From assembly GCA_949361645.1 (NCBI GenBank), contig OX442415.1, positions 4,442,148 through 4,506,147 on the forward strand: a stretch of 64,000 nt of DNA. Direction: 5' to 3'. The notes beneath the pieces were generated by a model, which was given only the letters and a program-made list of their open reading frames with translations, was not told the origin of the DNA and did no database searches. The translations under genes were made by a program, and so were the position numbers. Positions 21,721-31,617 of this stretch are shown here, piece after piece (positions within the stretch are counted from its first letter, which is position 1; each line of letters opens with the position of its first letter). The DNA comes from Spongilla lacustris. Its lineage: Eukaryota; Porifera; Demospongiae; Spongillida; Spongillidae.

Positions 21721-22879
21721 CCTTAATATGACAATGGGGTTAACGCTATGTCACATACCTCACACTGTCGGCATGCCAAAGCACACAATATATACAATGT
21801 GCACCATGTGTACGAGTAAATGCAAGTTCATCACTAGAATACACATGAACACACACATATAAAATCAACCCCTCCAGCTGAAGGACAGCTGCATGAAGTC
21901 ATCAAAACCACATCTTCAGTGTATTCTTTGCAAAAGGTAATCGGATGGCAATAGCTAGTGCCCCATAATAAAAACTTTATGTAATTCATGTGGGTAGCAG
22001 TGGCAAACATAGCTTTTCCATAGAGGCCTGAGTACACGTACCATTGTTAAACACACCGTCCTCCGCAGGAGGATTAGGATTGGAGCTACAAATGAAAACG
22101 CGTCATTCAAGCCAGAGGCAATTAAGGATTAAAAATATAACATGTGATTTTTAAGTATGTAGAAATGATCTTTCATGTTATACATGTATATCTGCACGGT
22201 CTCTAATACTGTATCCTAATTTCAATCCTTGGACATGATCCACATTCAACGTTATATGTACATAATTAACGCTCTCCATCTGTACATGTTTGACTGTTCT
22301 TAAGTTAATTATGCATAAGGTAATGTGTACAGAATTTTTACAATCTAGTATCCAGAAATTGACCTCTCTTAAGGCCTGGCACAATTGAGATTTTTTAATA
22401 CCAAAGGCTATAGTGCTGTCCTTCCCTGTCCTTTCACTGTGCACAGAAAGCTTATCTTACAATTTCAAGATTACACATCTTAAAATCACAGGTACAAGAA
22501 TCATGTTTTTAGGTGCCAATTGAAATCAACATTTCACACCACATGATGGGTGTAGCAATCAAATAGTTGTTTGACAAATGAGACGTCTTTAAGGTGTTTT
22601 TAACATGTACAGTGTACACGTTTTAAGGGGTAAGGGGGTGGGAAGGATGTGTAGGGGAATGGGAGGAGAGAAAGGTCGGGGAGGGAGAGGCGAGTGACAG
22701 AAAATAAAAATGATGCTTACACTCAAATGTTGACATTGCTTTGGCACCACACACCCCTGGCATGCAGGTGTTTGCAGGTGTAGAAGCTGTCCATTGTTTG
22801 TAAACAAATTAAAGGATGTGAGGGTATGATACTCGTTTTAGCTTAGTCACCAACTACATCTTCATCCTGCACATAAGGC
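21721..22879. other. No gene recognised
   Basis: Short frames only. A G/A-rich stretch lies at 22625-22695. Confidence 0.5.
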
Positions 22880-22931
22880 TTGAAACCGGTTGTTCCGGAG
22901 CTCCGGTTAACCGGTTAACCGACGGTTAACC
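22880..22931. repeat. AACCGG repeat remnant
   Basis: GCTTGAAACCGGTTGTTCCG followed by three copies of GGTTAACC-type palindromes. It is the same class as 5560-5690 and is cut by the hAT-like element starting at 22932. Confidence 0.5.
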
Positions 22932-22946
22932 CAGGGGCGGATTTAG

Positions 22947-22988
<42 letters not shown>

Positions 22989-25241
22989 CCAGGGGGTCCG
23001 GACCCCCCCCCTTTTCTATATGAAAAATGACGTAATGCATAAGAATGACGTAATGCATACTGTAATCTATGCAGCGTTCTGCATGTTACCATCCTTGGAT
23101 TTGCAAGTTTGCGCATTGTTCTAGCTCGGCGGGATCTAGCTAGATCGATATGGATGTAACTTAATCCTCCTATTAACGAAATTTAAATTTGCATTAGTGG
23201 TTAATTAGTATTTAATCGCGCGATCGATCGTCACGGCTGTTTCGAGCTGGACATTAGGTTGCTAATTAGAACACATTCGAACATTACGGTATTTTGGTAT
23301 TTGGGATCCTAGAGAAGCTTATTATTTTGTGGTTAACGTTCAGAGGCGCTGCTTGCCACTACCAATTCAATATACGCAACCATTATGCTTTTGAGCTATT
23401 CCAAAACCAATTTCGTACTTAAAAAGAATGATACGCACAGTTAAAGTACGCTCTTCTTTGGCCCATAATTGCCGCGCATGTAACTATTGAAGGCAAGCCT
23501 TTTAATGTTATCATTAAGTGCTCAGGCGGCAACCAATTTTTCTCGAAACCCGCCCGGCGGATTGTTTTAAAAACTTCTCCTACTCAAAGAGCGATCATTG
23601 TACTTCACCTTTGCGTTTAGTACATGCTGGGGCTTATTTTCTGGTGAGAGAACGACACGGTTACTCGGGACAATGTAACTAATGAGAATGCACGTTGCCA
23701 CACCCATCTGTATAAATTTGACATACGACGACAATGGGAAACACGCAATGGACGTCATGTCCAGAAGTTCTGTCAGAGAGTATTTGGTCATAACTGAACT
23801 GTATAAGGGTGGAAAACGAGAGCTTCAAACAAAATATACCCGTGCTGCCTTTTCAATGGAGCTCTTATTTGACATTCTTTGCAATAGACATACGCAATGA
23901 CACTGTTTGATATCCCACCAGAGCGTGCAAGTACAAGAAGCAGCAGTAAAGAAATTGTATACAGGTGTATGGTAAAGCCATAGAACAGGCTCCTAGCATG
24001 AAAAGGACAGTAAATATGCACCTACTCGAACACCATGGGTGGACATGTGCAATCATGAATGCATGCATGCTTTGGGCTGATGGGGGAACGAAGCATATAA
24101 CCATTTCAATCAGTCGTACAGGACATATGAGTACGGCCAACTGCCCAAGGACACTTAATTATTAGGCGTAGCCCGAAGGTCGGGCTAGTACGCCTGAGTG
24201 TGAGTGTGTTTCCAAACTGGAGTCTTTGAGGCCAGAAAAGCTAAGTCGAAATAGAAAATGCAAAGACAAGTGTGTGATTTTTGTTTTCCAAGCATACTAG
24301 TAAGGCTATGTGTGTTTCGCACATATACGATATGAGAGGACCACTTCGCTACGTAAAAAAATCTGCCCTTTTCAAAGCGTTGGCACGACGCGCAGAAAAT
24401 AAGCCCCGTTACACCCTAAACAGAACCAAATACAGCCGTCTCCTGAGTACACGTTTCTAAATAAGTTTTTTCATTTGGCCGGGCGGATTTCTCAAAAAAG
24501 CCTATTGACACAAACAACTCAAAATAAAGCGCATGTAGTCTCGGCCCTCTCTTCGCGCGTATGTAAATACAACAAAGACGAAACTTATACTGTTTTAGTC
24601 CTCGAAGAACGCCTGACTGATATATCGACTCAAAGTGAGCTTACGTTGTACGGATAAAGAAGGATAAGCCATATTCCAGTGCCATGCGGTAACTAGGGTT
24701 CAGTTGCCTGTCTCCAAGCAGGGGATGGGGACGAGACCTAATGTCCAACTTTTCAATGGAATGAAACAGCCGTGTCGTGTGAGCAAGCGATCAAACAACG
24801 TGAAATGGATGGATCTCAGATTTTTTTCCTCAGAAAACAGGTTATTACCGTAGCTATAGAGCTAAACAAACTAAAAGTACTAATACTATAGTAAAACATG
24901 TACCTGGTGCATGGCCACGTGCACCCTTCGGTCACAAATTCACAAAAGCTTTACGTCACGAAGTAGCAGTAGGAACCATAGCTTTGTGAAAAATGAAGAG
25001 TTTTCTCGTCGCTATCCATGCAAGCGCAGGCTCTAGTAATCCGGATATCGCATGATGTTTGTATTGGATATCACTGTGAATTTCATGCTAAATAAACGCA
25101 AAAGCAAAAAGCTTCTGGGGCTTCGCCCCAGACCACACTGGGGGAGCTAGCAGCGCCCTTGCTGTCACGGGAGGGGGCACGCCCCCTCCCGTACCCTCCC
25201 CCAATTGTGAATATATTTATCGGACCCTGGATCCGCCCCTG
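22932..25241. mobile_element. hAT-like non-autonomous element, 2.3 kb
   Basis: The left end CAGGGGCGGATTTAGC pairs with the right end GGATCCGCCCCTG; CAGGGGCGGAT is a typical hAT terminus. The right end carries the widespread sequence AGCTTCTGGGGCTTCGCCCC and GGGGGAGCTAGCAGCGC, also found at 30.37-30.43 kb. No transposase is visible, and the internal frames are short. The 8-bp flanks (GGTTAACC and TGCACACG) do not match, so the ends may be from two copies or the target duplication has decayed. Confidence 0.65.
22949..22987 (+). repeat. Poly-G run of ~39 bases
   Basis: An uninterrupted guanine homopolymer inside the left end of the hAT-like element, followed by TCCAGGGGGTCCGGACCCCC. Length is probably approximate because such runs assemble poorly. 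Confidence 0.9.
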
Positions 25242-26562
25242 TGCACACGCTTGTATTTTTTTTTAGTATGCTGCCAGTTGCTTGTCAATATAATTATGCA
25301 TGCACGGAGTCATCGATGCTTGCAACTATATTACTCGCGATCGCGTACAGCATATCAATTCAAAGACAACAACAAACCACGTCAGTGTTTGTTGTACATG
25401 TACATGTAGGTGTTCAAAAATTAAAAAGACTATAATTTTTGCAGTATACATGTACGTGTGGCAGCTCAAATAACATTTTTGGGCACCTTGCACTGTTCAT
25501 CAACAAACAATAGTATAAATATATACTATATGCTAATTGGTAGGCTACTGGAAGTTGTTACCAAAGAGATTGCCACCAAATTTTCCTACATTTGGAATGC
25601 AGGAGTTCAACCTCTCAAAGAATTTTTCAGTGTAAACGGAAACCATATTTAATGCATGGAGTTCTATTACTCAAATCATCTCACATGAGTTTATGACCTG
25701 TATACATAGAGATCCTAAATCTACCGCCTACAATGCTATACTATTTTAGTAGCCTTATCCAGAAAAACCACAATTGCAAGGAACTTTTATTTCATCCAGC
25801 TGCAAGTGGATATGTTCTAAATACTTTATACATTGTGGGATTTCTTTTTTTTAACACATAAAGGGCTGAATGTAATCCAGGCTCAAGTTATAATTGGTGT
25901 TTTTGACATGATTGCAAAGGCTCCAATAGTGGGCATTAAGTAAATGTGTGTGCCCAGTACGTAATAATTTATCATGAAATTAGAACTTTATAATGATTGA
26001 ATGTGCACTGATGCAAAAGAAGCTATTTTGTCAGGCCTAACAATGAATGGTGTGGCCGTAAATGTATCCAAGGTTTGCCTTATCCATCCTGAGAACACCA
26101 AACCATTTAAAACTTTCATCCAGCTCAACGTCAGAAATGCATCACTTCAAAACCAGAGGCAGTTGGGACAGATGGTACGTCATTCTGCACATTGGAGTCA
26201 TGTGCATGAGCAAAACATGGCATATAAATTCTAATTCACTAAGTACTTTCCTTGGAGTCTTTGGAGAGGTTCCACCTATATTTCGCTTTGATGTGGCTTG
26301 TGTGTATATATATATATATATATATATGTAATCATTCTTTCAATCAGCTGCAGGGTTAATGTCCTAAATGGTCATGCATAATAACCACCTTCCTCACCAT
26401 CACATATCCCTCACAACTTTTTATCACCTAATGAAGCGCTCTTACCGCCCATACAAGACAGATATATTAATTACCTCCCCAACTGGACAATCACACATCA
26501 TCTCATCCACAAGGACTGCAGTATGTCAGAGTACCCCTGGACTTGCATTGATATTTATATAA

Positions 26563-26632
26563 CACTCCCATTCCTCAAGACATGGACCTATATATTATAT
26601 AATATAGGTCCATGTCTTGAGGGATGGGAGTG
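26563..26632. repeat. 70-bp near-perfect hairpin
   Basis: CACTCCCATTCCTCAAGACA ... is followed, after TATATTATATAATATA, by its reverse complement ending GGGATGGGAGTG, with one mismatch. It may be a nested tiny foldback or a local inverted duplication. Confidence 0.85.
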
Positions 26633-26636
26633 CTAT

Positions 26637-27000
26637 AAATCACACTCCATAGCCACAGTAGTCATGACAGCAAGACTGTTGTCATGACACAGTGCTTTGG
26701 GGTCACTCAGTGACTGGTTTGGAGTGTGTTTCCATTGCAGTGACACTGTTGGTATCCACCCCTTTGTACACCCCCAACCATTTCTATACACAAACACAAT
26801 GTATGCCACATGAGTAGTGATGTTGGCCCTGCCCCAAACACACCCCACTACTATCAAAATACACTTTATAGCCACAGTAGTCATGGCAGCAAGACTGTTA
26901 TCATGACACGGCAGTGCTTTGGGGACTCACTCAATGACTGGTTTGGAGTGTGTTTCCACTACAGTGACATTGTTGGTATCCACCTCTTTGTACTCCTGCG
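26637..27000. repeat. Direct repeat pair, ~130 bp, offset ~230 bp
   Basis: About 26645-26770 (ATAGCCACAGTAGTCATGAC ... GACTGGTTTGGAGTGTGTTT ... GTTGGTATCCACC) recurs at 26872-26995 with few changes. Confidence 0.75.
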
Positions 27001-27483
27001 TTCCAAATGTAAGAAAAGTTGGTGGCAATATCTGTGGTAACAACTTGGATCTCATCCCAGTAGCCTACCAATTAGCATATAGTATATTTATAAATTAATT
27101 ATACTATTGTTTGAAGTGCCTAGTGCAAGGTGCCAAACATGTTATTTGAGCAACCACACGTACATTTACTGCAAAAATTAATAGTCCATTTTAATTTTTG
27201 AACACCTACAGCAAACACTGACGCGGCTTTAAATTGATATGCTATATGCAATCGCAAGTAATAGTTGAATGTGTAACATAGTAATGTTAGCATATAGGAT
27301 GCGCATATGCACAAGGACTAGAGGTTAGCAGGGGGTTGCTTAGTTACGTAGTAGTGTGGTCGTGTTGCTGTGAGTGCATTGTTGAGACTGAAGTTACTAT
27401 TAAAGTTGCTCGTTAACCCACGTAACAAATTGGTTACAGAAGTGGAATATTAATATGGCTGATCCATGAGGTAACTGTTTTGT

Positions 27484-28575
27484 ATAAATTATCGTAAATT
27501 GGATGCTGCAACGCATCAAGATGCTTATCCTCTTCCTAGGATTGATGCTACTCTAGCAGGCTCAACTTTGTTCACCACTCTGGACCTTGTGTCTGGCTAT
27601 TGGCAGGTTGAAATAGAGGATAAAGAGATAAAGAAAAGACAGCATTTTCAACAGAAAAGGGACACTTTGAGTTTAATGCGAAGCCATTTGGCCTCACAAA
27701 TGCACCCGCCACATTCCAAAGGCTAATGGAGTGTGTTCTGGCAGGACTTAATGGGGAGCAACGCTTGATCTATATAGATGACATCATAGTCTTTAGCCGT
27801 ACCTTTTCTGAACACCTGGATCGTTTGCACAAGGTGTTTTCCAAATTGGAGGAGGCAGGATTAAACTTGCGAACCAGTAAGTACCATTTTGCACAGAAGG
27901 TAGATCGATATCTGGCGGGTCATGAAGTCTCTGCAGATGGAATCCGCCCTGACCCTGCTAAGACAGAGGCAGTATCAAACTACCCAGTTCCGAGAAATGC
28001 AAAAGAATTAAAGCAGTTAATGGGGCTCAGCAACTATTATAGGAGATTTGTAAAGGACTACTCCAAGATTGCAGAGCCTCTGTTCAAATTGGTTACAAAG
28101 GAAGGTGTCAAAAAATTATCATGGAGCTCTTCTTGCCAGAGTGCATTTGATGACCTTAATAGGAGGTTGATTTCTCCTCCTATCCTGGCCTATCCTGATT
28201 TCAAAAAGTCATTTTTTGTTCATACTGATGCTTCTGATTTTGCTATCGGGGCAGTTCTTTGCCAGATTCAGCAGGGCACAGAACGGGTAATAGAATATTG
28301 GAGTAGGAAACTACAGAAGGCGGAAAGGAACTATTCTACTACGGAGAAAGAAGCTCTAGCTGCTGTAGCTGCTTTGAAAGGATTCTACCCTTACGTATAT
28401 GGGTTTCCCTGCAAGCTAATAACTGATCACAATCCTCGCATGAGCTTGAAGGGACTGAAGGATATCGGTGGACGACTCACGAGATGGCTGCTTTCTCTCC
28501 AACAGTTTGACATTGAATCCAATATAAGCCTGGTAGATGTCATGGTAATGTGGATGCTTTGACCAAAATCTGGTG
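27484..28575 (+). pseudogene. pol: Gypsy reverse transcriptase and RNase H
   Basis: The first frame starts within the RT (QDAYPLPRIDATL, FTTLDLVSGYWQVE, the first catalytic Asp in the TLDL motif). A frameshift near 27625-27720 leads into a 278-codon frame (27726-28562) with the catalytic YIDD box (YIDDIIVFSRTF), the KYHFAQ segment and the RNase H domain (HTDASDFAIGAVL, TTEKEALAAV, LITDHNP). A further shift near 28525 moves the end of RNase H (CHGNVDALTK) to another frame. The part of RT before PLPRIDATL is missing. Confidence 0.85.
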
Positions 28576-28952
28576 ATAGTACAGTGGCAGCTTACGGTGA
28601 TAGTACAGTGGCAGCTTACGGTGATGGTACAGTGACAGCTTACGGTGATAGTACAGTGGCAGCTTACGGTGATAGTACAGTGGCAGCTTATGGTGATAGT
28701 ACAGTGTCAGCTTACGGTGATAGTACAGTGGCAGCTTACGGTGATAGTACAGTGGCAGCTTACGGTGACAGTACAGTGGCAGCTTACGGTGATGGTACAG
28801 TGGCAGCTTATGGTGATAGTACAGTGGCAGCTTATGGTGATAGTACAGTGGCAGCTTACAGTGACAGTACAGTGGCAGCTTACAGTGATAGTACAGTGGC
28901 AGCTTATGGTGATAGTACAGTGGCAGCTTACGGTGATAGTACAGTGGCAGCT
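28573..28952 (+). repeat. 24-bp minisatellite within pol (8-residue GDSTVAAY)
   Basis: Sixteen copies of GGTGATAGTACAGTGGCAGC plus TTAC, varying at a few positions (AGTGACAG, GGTGATGG). Because the unit is 24 bp, all frames stay open, and one reads GDSTVAAY repeatedly. It sits exactly between the end of RNase H and the start of the integrase region. Confidence 0.95.
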
Positions 28953-29600
28953 GTTGAGGGGCTTATTTCCAGTTTGCATATAATTGGCAAGGCACAAGCA
29001 GATGACCCACAATTGGGCCCTGTGATAGATGCTTTGAAGGCATAGAACGACCAAAAAAGTCAAGGAACATTTCTATTGGCCTGGTTATGAGGGAGATATT
29101 GAACACTGGGTCAAGGAATGCCAGTAACGTCAGAAATGTAACCTTCCTTAACCACAACCTTGTGCACCACTGGGTTTGATTAAGTGTGGCTATCCATTTG
29201 ATGTGATCAATTGGGATATTATTATGGGTCCTTTGCCAACATTCGCAAAAGGAAACAAGTACATCCTGGTAGTGGATGAAGTAGTATGTCAGTATGGTGT
29301 TTCCCCGTGTATTGCATAGTGACCAAAGTGCCAATCTGAACAGCCAGGTAATTGTGGCATTGTGTAAGCTTCTTGGGATTAACAAAATACGAACAACTGC
29401 TTGTCACCCACAAGCAAATGGACAAGTACAGAGATTCAACAGGACTTTGGCAGCTATTCTGTCCAAAGTAGTTTCGGAGAATCAAAAGGACTGGGACAGC
29501 CATATTCCTAAGGCGCTCTTTGCATATCGTACTGCATTCCATGAATCAAGTGGAGATTCTCTGTTCCTTGTGAACTTTGGCTGCTAACCAATCTTACCTA
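28953..29600 (+). pseudogene. pol: Gypsy integrase remnant with deletion
   Basis: Motifs appear in scattered frames: HFYWPGYEGDIEHWVKECQ at 29070-29126 (start of integrase), then YPFDVINWDIIMGPLPTF and GNKYILVV. Next comes a deletion that removes the core between the first Asp and the second. It resumes with VVCQYGVSPCI, LLGINKIRTTACHPQANGQV and RFNRTLAAILSKVV ... KALFAYRTAFHES. The loss of the central part means no catalytic D-D-E triad remains. Confidence 0.8.
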
Positions 29601-30212
29601 TTGATATCACCATTGGCATGCAGACCACGATGTCAGGAGTCTGAAGGGGATGAAGTGGGTGTCCTTCAATATGTGAAAGCATTGCAAGATTTACAAAGAT
29701 GTCAACTAAATGAACGCAGTAAAAAGAATTATGATAAGGGTGTCAGTGGTGAGAAATTTGCAGTGTGAGATCAAGTGTGGCTGTATGTGCCCGTGATGAA
29801 GCAATTAAGGAAGGACCAAGAAGCTGACATCATTTTGGCGGGGACCATACACGCGGTTATTGATCGATTGAATGCAGCTGTGAATTATCGGATTCATGCA
29901 GTTGGTTGGATCTACGAAGACATTGGTAGTCAGGTAGTGCACAGGAACCGTCAAAAACGATGTTATGGTCTTCCCAGAGAGGAAGAGAAGGAAGGTCGAA
30001 CGGTTCACCACAATTTGAGACAGCAGGATGTTATTTTGGAAGCTGCGCAGACTATATATATGGATCCAGTTCCTGAAGACGACGCAGAAGATCGCACAGA
30101 TGGAGGCTATGTGGAAGCTGACAATTATATAAATGATGAAGGCATGATGGATGATGTACAAGCTCAGTTTTGTCTACAGCGAATTCGAAGGTGCTTAAAC
30201 TTCATGTTCTGA
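29601..30212 (+). pseudogene. pol: Gypsy post-integrase C-terminal region
   Basis: KNYDKGVSGEKFAV then, after a stop at 29766, DQVWLYVPV, VIDRLNAAVNYRI and VVHRNRQKRCYGL: the usual GPY/F-type C-terminal end of Gypsy pol. The 145-codon frame ends with an acidic tail (DPVPEDDAEDRTDGG) at 30212. Confidence 0.7.
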
Positions 30213-30361
30213 TTGTTGCATTGCGCGTGATCGTAGTGTGTCACTAATGTATATATGCACATCTATCATATCTGTTGTGCTGTCATCATGCATGCAAAAT
30301 CATAGTTGACTGCATGCTGTGGGCTGTACAATTTATAGTGTGGTTTGACTCGTTAAGCCAC

Positions 30362-30520
30362 CAAAAGTGTAAAAGCTTCTGGGGCTCCGCCCCAGACCCC
30401 AATGGGGGAGCTTACAGCACTCTCCCATACCCCCTAGCTGGCGAGGGACACCACCCCTCTAAACCTACTGCCCCCCCACCCCCCCCCATAGCCATATTCC
30501 TAGACCCGCCACTGCACATT
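30362..30520. mobile_element. hAT-like 3' end remnant
   Basis: AGCTTCTGGGGCTCCGCCCC, GGGGGAGCTTACAGCACTC and the end CTAGACCCGCCACTG match the last part of the element at 22932-25241. Only this tail is present, next to the dead Gypsy element. Confidence 0.6.
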
Positions 30521-30552
30521 GTAACTATTTAGTGCATTCAGTTGGCTAAGAG

Positions 30553-30810
30553 TAAAAATTTCTCTTTGATAAATAGTGGGATGTAGGACTGGCTGGCTGG
30601 TGTAAAAAGCAAGGAAACAAGACCTCATCAGTCTGTTATCCAACAACACTGTCCTACATTTAGCAACGACAAAGGTTAGTGCATTATGAAATCTTTGCTA
30701 AATGTAGGACAGTGTTGTTGGATAACAGACTGATGAGGTCTTGTTTCCTTGCATTTTAACACCAGCCAGCCAGTCCTACATCCCACTATTTATCAAAGAG
30801 AAATTTTTTT
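30553..30810. mobile_element. Near-perfect 258-bp foldback MITE
   Basis: The arms 30553-30673 and 30696-30810 are almost exact reverse complements (AAATTTCTCTTTGATAAATA; GGATGTAGGACTGGCTGGCT; AACAAGACCTCATCAGTCTG). The loop is about 20 bp. The paralogous segment at 47.13-47.17 kb lacks it, so it is a true insertion and probably young. Confidence 0.9.
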
Positions 30811-30991
30811 ATCATTAATGATATAAGCACATGCACATAAACACAATACACAGAGACAACATGTACAGGGACAGCTTGTTTGGATAGTACATTGTCTCAA
30901 GTGTGGAGTATAAAAGACTTTCCAATGGTTAGTTAGCACAATTCTACTAGCATCTAGTTTTATGTAAGTCAGGTATCAATACCTTTTTTTT
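30811..30991. repeat. Segment paralogous to 47.17-47.35 kb
   Basis: AAGCACATGCACATAAACAC, CAGGGACAGCTTGTT, CCAATGGTTAGTTA.CACAATTC and ATCTAGTTTTATGTA occur in the same order and strand at both places. Together with 30520-30552 this marks a duplicated block shared by the two GRF-finger loci. Confidence 0.8.
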
Positions 30992-31593
30992 AATGCACAT
31001 ACCATGTATATCGGGTGTTTCACAATGAACACAACATGTTTAAATATGCATTACTTGCCACAAACGACAGATAACATGTTAATATTTGGAAGTTATATTA
31101 CATTGATCAGGAGAATTTATTTTAAGATATCAAATAATTATTTACATTATTGATTGATTAATTAAAATCAAGATTATTTGTATTATTAATAATAGTTATT
31201 GAGAATGACTGGATTACATTTCAGTACTATGCTAAAGATGTAGTTTTAATTAATAACTTATTATCGGGCAAGCAATAAAATAATTCAAGCCAATTATTCA
31301 AACTAAATTTAAAATAAGGTCCATATTAAAATCAACTTTTGCAACTTAATAGTTATTCAAACAGAATTACTGAATAAAAATCAATGAATGATAATAATTA
31401 TTGTGGCCTTTTCGTCCTTAATTAATGGTCTTGATATATATTTAACCATTTGTTTTTCATATCACAGTAACTATTCCCCTTGCTTAGTAAAGTGTGCAGT
31501 ACAAAATTTATAACTGTTCATCATTTATTCATTTAAATAGCTACAACAATTGAAACGTGTTGCATTCATTGTGAAACACATGGTATGCATTTT
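30992..31593. mobile_element. AT-rich 600-bp insertion with inverted ends
   Basis: The left end ATGCACATACCATG ... TGTTTCACAATGAA is mirrored by the right end TTCATTGTGAAACACATGGTATGCAT. The paralogous locus near 47.35 kb runs straight across without it. The interior is AT-rich and non-coding. The right edge lies directly on the predicted stop codon of the Death-GRF gene. Confidence 0.6.
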
Positions 31594-31617
31594 ATACAGA
31601 CTTAATGAGCAACAAAT
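31592..31617 (-). CDS. Short terminal exon ending the Death-GRF frame
   Basis: A linker-type acceptor (TACTATCAG) is followed by ATTTG, then by sequence that in the other cassettes lies in the intron after the finger (TTGCTCATTAAGTCTGTA), and a stop TAA whose last bases belong to the insertion at 30992-31593. The frame ends DLLLIKSV. This is a duplication breakpoint rather than an ancestral exon. Confidence 0.35.

Larger units (their letters stand above)
25300..27290. mobile_element. 2-kb element with ~280-bp inverted arms
   Basis: The left arm (about 25320-25610) contains GCATATCAATTCAAAG, GTGTTCAAAAATTAAAA, GGCACCTTGCACT, AACAATAGTATAA and GCTAATTGGTAGGCTACTGG. The right arm (about 26995-27290) contains the same landmarks in reverse complement. 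The middle has no gene. This layout suggests a non-autonomous DNA transposon; similarity between arms is about 80 per cent by eye, so it is old. Confidence 0.6.
27310..30200 (+). mobile_element. Degenerate Ty3/Gypsy retrotransposon
   Basis: Pol order RT - RNase H - integrase is visible, which places it in the Ty3/Gypsy class. The sequence before the RT (to about 27480) resembles the end of an LTR and a primer-binding region (TTGGTTACAGAAGTGG), followed by ATGGCTGATCC as a possible gag start. Gag and protease are missing, and RT begins abruptly near 27484. No matching right-hand LTR was found. The element is dead: it has frameshifts, stops, internal deletions and a minisatellite expansion. Confidence 0.8.

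Noticed and set aside
24174..24205. Hairpin GTAGCCCGAAGGTCGGGCTAG considered as a terminator or small RNA
   Set aside because: Single short hairpin in a hAT-like element of a eukaryotic genome; no other support.
28645..29063. Long frames over the GDSTVAAY repeat on both strands
   Set aside because: A 24-bp unit keeps every frame open; only its position within pol is informative.
27310..30540. Complete LTR retrotransposon
   Set aside because: No matching pair of LTRs, no gag or protease, and a deleted integrase core; called a degenerate remnant instead.
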